A stretch of DNA of 64,000 bases from contig NC_134017.1 in assembly GCF_040712315.1 (NCBI RefSeq), forward strand, positions 8,896,001 to 8,960,000, read 5' to 3'. A program made the translations under genes and the position numbers. This DNA comes from Castanea sativa (taxonomy: Eukaryota > Streptophyta > Magnoliopsida > Fagales > Fagaceae). Below the pieces are notes generated by a model that made no database searches, was not told the origin of the DNA, and worked only from the letters and a program-made list of their open reading frames with translations. Positions 21,764 through 31,194 of the stretch are shown here, piece by piece. The number at the start of each line of letters is the position of its first letter. The stretch's first letter is position 1.

Positions 21764-23699
21764 GTGACGCCTCTTAGGAAGGGTTTTTAAGAAAAAGAAA
21801 GGTTTGATTTTGAGGAGTCGTCACTTATTTTATTATTTTTTTAAGAGTAAACAAAACAAGAAATAAAAACCCTTTCTTTTTTATTTGATTGACTCAATGG
21901 ATAAGGAAACGGTCTACGTCCACCAAGGACAAGTTCGAGAGTCAAATTACGTTGTGGGAAGATATGAGGCACCCGCGCATGCCCGATATGTCTACCGGTC
22001 ACTAAATAAATAAGGACTATTTGATGTTCAATGAGCACTATATTATTAATCAAATTCATTACACCAAATCAAGCAAGTAGTTAATTTTATAGCATGGTGG
22101 CCTAAAGCTAGATCAGAAGACAAGATAACGATAATAAAAGAAGCGGCAAGTTAATAACAAAACAAACTGATGACCAAGAAATTAACAAGCATGTTAAGAA
22201 ATTGATATTACAATTATTATTAAAAAAAACATGTATAAGCTTAAACTCTTCCAAGATATGATTTGAGTAATATGAGAAAATTTCATTTTAAAGAATTAGA
22301 GGGATTATAATTTTAAAGAAAAAAAACGAGGCTTAATCAGATTGGCTTGTGACTTGGCTTTGATTTGAAGTAGGAAAAAAAAAAAAAAAGGTTTTATTTT
22401 TATTTTTTTGTGTGGAAACTGAAGTCATGGGAGTTGTTGGGAGCAACATGGGTCTAGGCAACTTGACTAGCTACGGTGTTAAAAAAAAGAACAAGTCTTC
22501 ATCACAAGCTTTCAATGCATGGTCCACCTTTTAAGAAATCACATGCTTACATGATTTAACCCCACTTTTCCCTTTTAGCTTTCTTTTATTACAACCAAGC
22601 TTTGCTCTTTGTTCACAAGACAGCCAAGCTTCAACTTTAACATTCAGACTGAAAAGGAAACACCCAGCAAAGCAACCAAGCTTCAAACAACTAAAACACA
22701 CAAGAATAAAGAGTGGGAAGGTTAAAAACATACCCAGCACCCTTAAATGAGTTTGATGGTGACTCCACTGAGACGAACGGCGACAGCAATGGCGTTCTCT
22801 GATGGATGGTCCTCCCACCACGCGACGCTCCACCGGTGACGGTTGATTGAGAGGTGCTGAAAAAGTCGTGTACAGTGTGGGATTTGTCCGCCCCTTAATG
22901 TTTTTTTTTTTTTTTTTGTGTTTTTTGAAAGCTTTTTTGAAGATTAGAATGCAAAGAGGCGTAATGAAAATGATTTTTGGTGATGAGAAAAAGATGAATC
23001 CATCCTAGTTTTAGAATCTAGTGAAAAACAAAAATGTTCTTCTTGTTTTCCTTTTCCTCTCTTTTTTTCTGTCCACCCTCCCCCCTTTTTTTTTTTCTCC
23101 TTATATCGTATCCCCCTCTCTGTTTTTTCCCAAATTCAAAATCCACCCACCTACTATCCATTTTTTGTTTGCACATGCTCCACTGCCCCACTGGAACATT
23201 GGAATGACAATCAAGACAAAAAAAAAAAAAAGTGTAGAGGAGGGCAGGCCGAACCTGCTTAGTGTGGGAGGTGTCTGTCCATTGCACCCAAAATGTACAT
23301 CTCACCGTTCTGTTTTGTTTTTGTCCTTTTCTTCTGGACCGCTAAAGGTAGGCTTACCAATATATTTCAAATAAAATGCAATTTTTTTTTAAGTTTAATT
23401 AACAAAAGGAGCTTGAGGGACAAAACTTAATTTTTTTTATATAACTATCAAAAATTGAGGATTTTGTGGAAAAGGGAAAAAAAGACAAGCATGCATGGTT
23501 GGTTCAAATGCACTTAAAATCAAAATTGACAGTTAAAACTATGAATAAATAAATAAAGGAGTTAAAATAAATAAATAAATATGTATTAAATGAGAAAAAG
23601 ATTAGGGAGTTATAAATTTCATTTAATCAATTCATTATTGGGGGGACGCATACACCAAAGATATGCATTATAATTGAGGAACGAAATAGGGTGTCTACA
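21764..23699 (-). mobile_element. Non-coding LTR-like insertion in duplicated flank
   Basis: About 1.9 kb interrupts the match between this flank and 26275-26380. Read on the - strand it starts TGTAGACACCCTATTTCG, an LTR-like beginning. At the other end lies GAGGAGTCGTCACTTATTTT, a phrase found again (GAGTCGCCACTTATTTT) near 49086. Flanking GCCAC (21759-21763) and CCCAC (23700-23704) may be a one-mismatch target duplication. There is no pol or gag sequence, so a solo LTR is the best guess. Short open frames inside are not supported as genes. Confidence 0.45.
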
Positions 23700-25072
23700 C
23701 CCACCTATTGCCACTCCTCAAGCACCTGTCAACAACACATGAAACGCATTTTAACTAATATACATGGGACCTCAATCATTCATTCTTATCTTTTAGTAAA
23801 GAAATTAAACAAATTTGAGGATACTTTTCCACGTTGTTTCCATGGTAAATGGACCCTTTCAAATTTGTAATACTTCCTTGTCTCATATCTAAGATAAAAG
23901 TACATATCTAGCCAAGACATAAGTCATGCTATGAATTTTTTTTTAAACAAAAGGGTAGGGACCTTGAAAGGAACAAATTTTCTGTGACCATGAGCGAATA
24001 ATTATCAACTTTATTTTTGTATTTGGAATAATAGGTAGGACCTATATATGCTTGAGGCCCACCATTCTAAGGTGGGATGATCCTTTTTGAACGAGGATTG
24101 TGTTGTGCATTTGTCTTTTTCGCTAGTTGGTTTTGGTGCTACTAAAGGTATAAGCATCATCCAATAGATACCAGGGAAAGTGCATCCATGTCTTCTATTA
24201 TTTACCTACTCCTTTCATCAATCACTCAATCATACACCTTCTCTGGCCTCTTTCATGTTATTCTATTGTTTCTGGCAATTCCAAATCGTTATAAAATGCA
24301 AAGTTGATATTGTAGGTGAAACATTTTAGTAATTAGAATCTAAATGGAAAAGAATTTATTATGAATATTGTGATTTCTTATAATTAAAATCAATCAGACT
24401 TATATGAGTTTATACACTAGACCTTTATTTTAAATTCCCTGACATTTTGATCTTCAAAATTTTGTAATATGCAAATAGTTTATGAAATGTACTTATTAGA
24501 TGTATTTGGTTAAATTGAATATTTATTTTTAACGTTTGTATTATTGTTTGAAATTTGTTCTTATATTTTACAAGGCATTTTTTAATTTTGTCTTTATACC
24601 TTAAATTGTTTTGCTTACGTGATAGATGGAATTCATGTCTCATCTTAAATTCAATGTCATCAAATTAACCATGATTATATGAATTTTGTTTGTTATATTA
24701 GTATTTTCTATTCATGGTAAGTATAGTTGTAACTTAAAAATATAATAAAAATAAAATAAAAACCTTTAAAAGGTTATACATAAGTCAAATAAGTTAAATA
24801 AACTCTCCAAAATAAACGCAAGCCACTAAAGTGTGATGAAGGTTTACGAAATGAATTAGCTTTTTATTGAAGAAACTTAGGATTCAAATCATTATTATCC
24901 TGTTGTAACTATTAAATTATCAAAAAAACAAAACCTATTCAAGGAAAAGATTTACCAGTTGTTTTTCAAAGGTCTCTTATTTTGAAAATATCCAACACAT
25001 TTGTTCTTTTGGATGAGCATGGAGTAAGCTAAGCATTTTTCTAAAGTGCCAAGTTAAATGTTAATAAAAAAT
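23700..25072. other. Duplicated intergenic flank, copy 2 upstream
   Basis: Positions about 24030-24300 match 37645-38020 (landmarks AAGCATCATCCAAT, AAAGTGCATCCATG, TTCTATTATTTACCT, CAATCATACACCTTCT). Positions 23745-23930 also match 26385-26520 and 44905-45080 (GGACCTCAATCATTCA). No gene is seen. It is part of the tandem duplication that produced the ankyrin gene copies. Confidence 0.7.
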
Positions 25073-25467
25073 GGACAAAATTTAGTTATAAAATTAGTTA
25101 TAGCTTAAGGCTATAACCTTACTCAATATCTTTTTATTGGAGAAGAATTTTGACAAATCCACCGTTGGATGATATCTTCTTCTTCTATTCTCCATACTAG
25201 CAAAATTTCAAGAAAATTAAAGATCAATAGCTATATCATCAATAAATTCTTTAAATTGCAAGTTTTTGTAGTTTAAAATTATACATAGAAAATAAACTTG
25301 TAGATCATATAATAAATAATATTCAATTAATACAAAATTTGGCATGTGCATTAAAAGCGTAAAGACCATAAAATTCAACGGTTAGATGTCCAAAATATTA
25401 GTAATGTTTATTTTATTGAGTTAGGTTGTAGTTTTAGGCTAACTCATTTTGTAGTTAAACTTTGTCC
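25073..25467 (+). mobile_element. MULE-type MITE, copy 1
   Basis: The 395-bp element has imperfect inverted ends: GGACAAAATTTAGTTATAAA at the left, and TTTTGTAGTTAAACTTTGTCC-type sequence at the right. It is flanked by a perfect 9-bp duplication ATAAAAAAT (25064-25072 and 25468-25476). A 9-bp target duplication is the hallmark of Mutator-like elements. There is no coding capacity. Confidence 0.85.
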
Positions 25468-25692
25468 ATAAAAAATTTAAAAACCAATGATTAAATATAT
25501 ATATATACATAAGAAGAAATGAAGTGAGTTTATACCATGATTCAACATATAATATATTTTTCATATATAACAGACTTTGTTAGCATTCACATAACTCAAT
25601 TGCTTTTATTTATTTATTTTTTCCATCTAGTTAGTTTGTAAATTTTGAACTATTTTTAACACCGTCATATTGATCATAATTAATATTTTTAA
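25468..25692. other. Duplicated intergenic flank between the MITEs
   Basis: Matches 44480-44660 (GATTCAACA, CATATATAACA, CATATAACTCAATTG, TTTTGAACTAT, TTGATCATAATTAA). No gene. Confidence 0.6.
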
Positions 25693-26091
25693 GGATAAGT
25701 TTAGTTAGAAAATTGGTTGCAACCTAAGGCTACAACTCTACTCAAAAGAAAAAAAAAATTATTACATAATTTGAAAATATAACTGTTGAATTGCATGTTC
25801 TTTGCACTCTTAATACACATATCAAATTTTGTGTTAATTAGATATTATTTACTATATGATCTATAAGCTTATATTTTATACAAATTTTTAAATTACAAAA
25901 TCTTGCAATTTAAACAATTTATTGATGGCATAGCTATTGATCTTCAATTTTCTAGAAATTTTGTAAGTATAAAGGTCATAAGAAGAAGATATAATTTAAT
26001 GGTAGATTTGTCAAAATTAATTTTAAATAAAAATATATTGAGTAAGGTTGTAGCTTAAGGCTACAATTAATTTTACAACTAAATTTTGTCT
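25693..26091 (-). mobile_element. MULE-type MITE, copy 2 (opposite orientation)
   Basis: The same family as 25073-25467 but inverted: the interior ACTGTTGAATTGCATG and TCAAATTTTGTGTTAATT correspond to the reverse complement of the first copy's right half. Flanks TATTTTTAA and AATTTTTAT agree at 7 of 9 positions, an eroded 9-bp duplication. The paralogous site near 46661-46690 (CTAATATTTTTAATGTATTT) lacks the element, which supports insertion after the gene duplication. A further truncated copy is at 45650-45760. Confidence 0.75.
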
Positions 26092-26587
26092 AATTTTTAT
26101 TATATTTTTAAAAACTTAGGTTAAAAAATTTAGAAATTGCATAGTTAAAGTATACTAATAGACCTAAAAAATTAATATGAAACATATAATCTCTTTAAAA
26201 TTATTTAAAAATAAATAAAAGTCATTGTACATGATTATTTGTTTTAATGTAATACAGTTTAAATATACATATAGGAAGACTCTTAGTTAAAAACTAAGGT
26301 CCAAGGCCCCTTGATCTCCCAACCCTAGGGTCCTTGTCTTCCTCACATGAGAATTTTTTAAATTGGTATACGTAGGACCTCAATCATTCATCCTTATCTC
26401 TTGGTAAAGAAATAGAACAAAATAGAGAATGTTTTTCCTTGGTAGACAAATGAATAATACTTTCTCATCTCACACCCAAATCAATGGTCTTTATTCGACC
26501 AAGACATAATGGGCATGACTTTTTGCACAAATTTAATGACAATAAATTAAAGAAAACAAAATGCCTTAACAATTACAAATTTTTTCA

Positions 26588-26625
<38 letters not shown>

Positions 26626-27419
26626 AAGGCTTTAAATTTATACAAAATTTCCCTATATATATATATAATCATTTTATCTCTAACCTTTTTGAAAAATCAA
26701 GATTTCAGTTTCCTCCTATTTATTTTTGAAAAAATTTATACAAAATTTCCCTATATATATATAATCATTTTATCTCTAACCTTTTTGAAAAATCAAGATT
26801 TCAGTTTCCTTCTATTTATTTTTGAAAATACTTTCAAACTTTTTAAAATTTTAAACTATGGTTTTTTTAATACAAAATTACGAGTTAAGACTAATGGTGG
26901 CATGCCACAAACACTTACTAAGACTTTTATTGATTGATCGGAACTATAGCCTTTCATGCTTTTGCTTGGAAAATTTACAGAACGAAAAGGTCATGCCCTT
27001 AGTGCCTTAGTGGGCCTATAAAGATTAACCTGAATTTCAACACAACCTAATATGTCTTCGACCTGAATAATTAATTTAATGCCTCTATGAAAGTAGATGT
27101 TTTATTTTATTAAAAATAAAATAAAATACAGTTGTATCTTTAAAAAAGTTGAAGCTTTAAAAAAGAAAAACTATGCATGAACAAATAACATAAATAATTA
27201 AATAAAAAGCCAAACTAATCGAGAACAATATCTTCTAACTATAATTTTCTTTTGTAGGCCGGAGATTGAGCCTAAAGCCTCTTTCCAAATTTACTTGGGA
27301 TATATTATTTTGTTAACCACTTGAAACATAAGTTCAAGTTAGGTTGCAACAAGAAATTAAAACTGGCCCTCAAGACCATGCAGTAACTATAATATAATCA
27401 CGTAAAATAATACTCATGA
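26092..27419. repeat. Duplicated intergenic flank with microsatellite and local tandem repeat
   Basis: Matches 44860-45540 (for example CTAATGGTGGCATGCCACAA and CTATAGCCTTTCATGCTTTT). It contains a (TC)n run at about 26591-26622 and a 98-bp local tandem duplication (26639-26736 and 26737-26830, unit beginning TTATACAAAATTTCCCTATA). No coding sequence is supported; frames across the duplication are artefacts. Confidence 0.7.
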
Positions 27420-27657
27420 TATTTCGAACTGGCCTGTGAGTGTGTGTGATTGAGCAGAAAATTTCTGATTCGTCCAACACCTACAGTACTGATTGTCACT
27501 CTCAACTTTTTCCCTGTCATATATAGTGGATTTCTCAAGCAATGATTAATATTGGTATGTGGACCGCATGCATCTATTTATATGCTAATTTTCGGAATCA
27601 CAAACCACACACACATAGAGAGCAAGAGCAAGAGACAGAGAGAGAAAGAGTGAGAGA
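27420..27657 (+). promoter_or_regulatory. Promoter and 5' leader of ankyrin/PGG copy 2
   Basis: Sequence conserved with 46920-47112 in front of copy 3: GTCCAACACCTACAGTACTG, ATTGTCACTC, GGTATGTGGACCGCATGCA. A TATA-like CTATTTATATGCTAA lies near 27573, followed by CACAAACCACACACA and a GA-rich leader up to the ATG. Conservation upstream of both copies argues that it is the ancestral promoter. Confidence 0.65.
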
Positions 27658-29340
27658 ATGGAAGTAAGGCGCGTAGAAGATGATATAATAGAACTTTACA
27701 ATGCATCAATGAGTGGGTCTACAACCACATTGTATAGATTGATCCATAACGACCAACACTTGCTTAGTAAAATTTCACTGACTTCTTTCAGTGAAACTCC
27801 ATTACACATATCAGCTTTAGCTGGGCAGCTTGATTTTAGTAGAGCCCTTTTACTTCAAAAACCCCAGCTCGCTGTCGAGTTGGACTCTCACAAACGATGC
27901 CCCCTCCACTTGGCTTCTGCTGAGGGCCATATAGACATCGTTCGAGCACTATTACATGCAAATAGCAATGCATGCTTAATTCGTGATCAAGATGGCAGAA
28001 TTCCTCTCCACTATGCAGCCATAAGAGGACGGGTTAAGGTTGTGAAGGAGTTAATTTCTGCACGGCCTGATTCAACACAAGTTATGCTTGATGGGGGAGA
28101 AACCGTTTTACACTTATGTGTCAAACACAACCAATTGGAGGCTTTGAAACAGTTGGTAAAATCTATGAGTGACAATGGGGACTTTCTCAATTCCAAAGAC
28201 CATGAAGGTGGCAACACCATCTTGCATTATGCTGTGATGCTAAAGCAAGTTGAGGTATGTTTTAATTTATTTCTTGCATATATTTGAGTAGATATTTTTT
28301 TTTCACTGCATATCTGAGTAGATTGTTCCTTATGAATCTTATTTCTTTCTAGATTACTAATGGTGTTAGAATATTCACGTTGCTAGTTAACTGGTCCAAT
28401 TTCATTCAATAAAGACAACGTCGAGGTGTAACATTATTTAAATACCTGGAGTGGGGAAAAAAACACTCAATGTTTGAGTTTACTTTGTGAAAAAAATGAG
28501 TTTTCCAATATATAAGAGCCAAGCCCACCCCAAACTAGTACTCTGCCAACTCTTTCCTTAAAAACGTGGGATAATGTCAATAGACACGACACTTTCTTGC
28601 TGGGGAAAAAATATGTTAACAAAGGCTAATTTTTTTAGTCTAATTACACTATGGCATATTTCATAACATCACTAGTTTTCACCAACGATATCTTAAGGTG
28701 TATATATATTGAGTTTATACAATATATATTGGGATTTCTTTTTTGGGTATCATTTTAGTTGTGCTTCTCATAAACAAATTGTTCATAATTATAATGCTAT
28801 AAGTTTTTTGCAAAGAGTAAAATTCTTGCCTTCAATGTCTAAAGTGAAAGAAAAAGCAGATGTATTGAATCATATGGGTTTTACAGCCTTAGAAGTATTA
28901 GATCATTATCCAAAAGAATTCAAAAGCCTCACCATTCAAAATATTTTAATGGATGCCGGTGTTGAGAGAGCAAAGAACCAAAGTATTCTTCCACCACCAT
29001 CAGCAATCACGATTGGTCGCCACGAATTAGCAACACCTAAGTTCGAGTAGGTTGATCAAATAGTTAAAGACTTAAAAAGTACTTGAGATATTATGATGCC
29101 CCAATTTGATTGATTGTGTGATGTGTGTGTGAGTGTCTGATAAGTCCCACATCGGGTATCTACTAGGTAGATCTGGACTTTATTAACAATTTCAATGAGC
29201 CTCAATTGTGATTAGTCATTTTGAGGTATAACGCAGATATGACTAGCGTTTTTCCTTAGATCGTTACAAATATAAAGGTGATTGGTTTGAAGAGACACAT
29301 GGTTCATTAATGGTGGTGGCTATTGTGGTCACTATTTTTG
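27658..29340 (+). pseudogene. Ankyrin-repeat/PGG-domain gene, copy 2 (damaged)
   Basis: Exon 1 (27658-28254, 199 codons) is intact: an N-terminal start (MEVRRVEDDIIELYNA) and five ankyrin units (TPLHISALAGQLD, CPLHLASAEGHID, IPLHYAAIRGRVK, TVLHLCVKHNQLE, TILHYAVMLKQ), ending at a GT donor. The exon 2 acceptor of copy 1 (TTGCAG) is here TTGCAA; using the next AG puts the exon out of frame. Exon 2 homology resumes near 28815 (KVKEKADVLNHMGFTALEVL), then meets a stop at 29048. A roughly 180-bp insertion (29093-29272) and loss of everything after the first membrane segment (GDWFEETHGSLMVVAIVV) follow. The NPPGG motif and later helices are missing. If transcribed, read-through of the donor would give an ankyrin-only protein without membrane anchor, since exon 1 extends in frame to a stop at 28285. 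Confidence 0.8.
29093..29272. repeat. Short insertion in the copy 2 PGG exon
   Basis: Sequence between the matches to …KYLRYY and KGDWFE of the PGG-exon entry is absent from copies 1 and 3. It includes GATAAGTCCCACATCGGGTA, a phrase common in plant dispersed repeats. No clean target duplication was found, so the exact class is not assigned. Confidence 0.45.
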
Positions 29341-29344
29341 CAGT

Positions 29345-29795
29345 TACATATGCCGTACGGTATGATTTAAAGCTGAGCCAAAACTATAACCACACCGCAC
29401 TTCATTTTTGCGGACATATATGTGATGCGGTGGATAAGATACGATTTGAATGGTTTGAAACTAGTATATTTTTTCAAATTTTAGGCTTTTCCTACCCAAC
29501 TCAAAACTGATTTTTCCTTTTGTTTTGGGCTATGTTTTAAACTATTGCACTAGTTTTTCTTTATTTGAGGTTGACTTTCCTAATCAATACTTGTTAGGAT
29601 TATTAAATTATTATTTTTTTTTTTGTAAACTAGGGTTAAACTATTAATAATATATTTAATATTAAAAAAAATAAATATATTAATATATAAAAAGAGTATA
29701 GTGCAGTGCAGTTTGTTTAATTTTATTATTATAAAACTGCAAACTATATTGCGGTGTAGTGCATTGTCATTTACAGTGCGATACGGTTACGCTCT
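29345..29795. repeat. Degraded repeat at the junction, possibly hAT-like
   Basis: Contains ACCACACCGCACTTCATTTT, then AT-rich sequence, then TGCAGTGCAGTTTG and TATTGCGGTGTAGTGCA. Alternating CCGCA/TGCGG phrases of this kind occur in plant hAT-type MITEs. No clear terminal inverted repeat or 8-bp duplication could be defined. It replaces the end of the copy 2 PGG exon and abuts the truncated gypsy element. Confidence 0.3.
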
Positions 29796-30305
29796 GACTT
29801 GGAGAAAGAGCTTACGCAAATGAAGGAGGAGGCTCGCAGCCATAAGCTCGCACTGGAGGCCGCGAAGAAGGCTAGCTATCAGGAGGGGGTATCTAGAACG
29901 CAAGAACTGTTGACATAGGCCTTCGCGGCATTGTGCCGAGAGTATTGTCAACAGGTCTGGGGAGAGGCCATGAATGCAGCAGGGGTTCCTCCAGCTTCTG
30001 AGCTGAGGAAGCCCGAGAACATCTGGCTTCCCCTAGACATACAGGAGATAGAAGACCCTCCTGTAGCAGCCTCTCCTGCCCTTCCTCCTGTGATGCAAGA
30101 ACTTGTTCCTGATCCTACAGAACCTGAAGGTTCCCATAAAGAGAAGGACAAGTGTGATGGCGCCGAGAAGGAGCAAGTTCAAGACATGGAGCCCCTCATC
30201 CCTTCAACAGACAAAGGGAAACAAGTTTTGTCCACCTTTGAGCTGGAACTGAAGAGTACCGAGGCTGGCAGCAACTCCCTCCAAGACCCCCTTCCACAAG
30301 CTTAA
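29796..30305 (+). pseudogene. Antisense ORF fragment of the Tat-like gypsy element
   Basis: On the strand opposite to pol, an acidic and charged reading frame includes an alpha-helical part (MKEEARSHKLALEAAKKASY), one in-frame stop near 29918, and the conserved-looking block REYCQQVWGEAMNAAGVPP followed by ELRKPENIWLPLDIQEI. A proline/glutamate-rich tail ends at a TAA (30303-30305). Similar C-terminal blocks are common in plant predicted proteins from repeats. Antisense ORFs between pol and the 3' LTR are described for Tat elements, and this position fits. Their function is unknown. Only the C-terminal part is present here because the element is truncated at 29796. Confidence 0.65.
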
Positions 30306-30604
30306 GGCCTAGGATAGAACTTTTTGTACTCCTCCCCCTTTTTTTTTTTATATATGATTAATGAAGAACAGTTTTATTCAACTTTCATTCGTGTTGTATT
30401 TGTTTTACTTTATTCTTTTTGTGCTTGTCATGAAAGTTCTTACTAATAAATAGTTAAAGAGAGAACAGAATAAGTAAGTCTAACTCCACCAATCAAACAA
30501 CTATAACTTCAAAACAGTTGTATAACTTAGTTTGGTCATTAATCAATGCCTTAGTTAAAAGACCCATATGATGGTTGAATCTTTGTAATGTGAAGTATTA
30601 CTCT
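30306..30604. other. Gypsy 3' region, non-coding
   Basis: AT-rich spacer between the antisense ORF and the tandem repeats, with TATATATGATTAATGAAG just after the antisense stop, possibly its polyadenylation region. No gene. Confidence 0.4.
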
Positions 30605-31135
30605 CAGTAGGATGTCAGGTCTGAGGGTTATTCCTTACAAAAATTTATTTAACACTTAATGATATAGAACTTAAGATCTAAGTTAATGAATAGTAAGATA
30701 GTGATTTCCACAAAGCATGTGATAAGAATAAGAACAGTAACTGAGATATCAATTTTCACAAGGTTTATGGTCCGAGGACCATACTTAAACAAATTTCTGT
30801 TTGACACTTAATAATAGCAACTTCAAATGTTAATTTTCCCAAAGTAGGAGGTCCGAGGACCCGGCATAACTAAGGTTCTGTTTAACAAATGACAAGATAT
30901 CAATTTCCACAAGGTCTGTGGTCCGAGGACCATACTTAACCAAGTTTCTGTTTGACACTTAATAATAGCAACTTCAAATGTTAATTTTTCCAAAGTAGGA
31001 GGTCCGAGGACCCGGTATACTAAGGTTCTGTTTAACAAATGACAAGATATCAATTTCCACAAGGTTTGTGGTCCGAGGACCATATTTAACCAAGTTTCTG
31101 TTTGACAGTTAATAATAGTAACTATAAGCCCCTGA
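30605..31135. repeat. Tandem repeat with a dimeric 150-bp unit in the gypsy 3' region
   Basis: CAATTTCCACAAGGTCTGTG-type units recur at 30751, 30901 and 31051 (spacing 150-151 bp). Each unit contains two related halves, one with GTGGTCCGAGGACCATA and the other with GAGGTCCGAGGACCCGG. Both are built around the palindrome GGTCCGAGGACC. More decayed units extend left to about 30605. Tat-lineage 3' untranslated regions are known to carry such repeats. Confidence 0.88.
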
Positions 31136-31194
31136 GGTATTTATAATTTTGAATTACTAGCTAACAAAAGAACATTTTATTAATAATAATACCT

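Noticed and set aside
22531..23374. Open frames in both directions (100, 95 and 117 codons)
   Set aside because: They overlap on opposite strands in pyrimidine-rich non-coding LTR-like sequence, without recognisable domains.
26484..26937. Two overlapping frames with repeated FSFLLFIFE
   Set aside because: Produced by the 98-bp local tandem duplication in AT-rich flank.
29345..29795. A defined hAT transposon
   Set aside because: CCGCA/TGCGG phrases suggest one, but no terminal inverted repeat or 8-bp duplication could be delimited, so only a low-confidence repeat was recorded.
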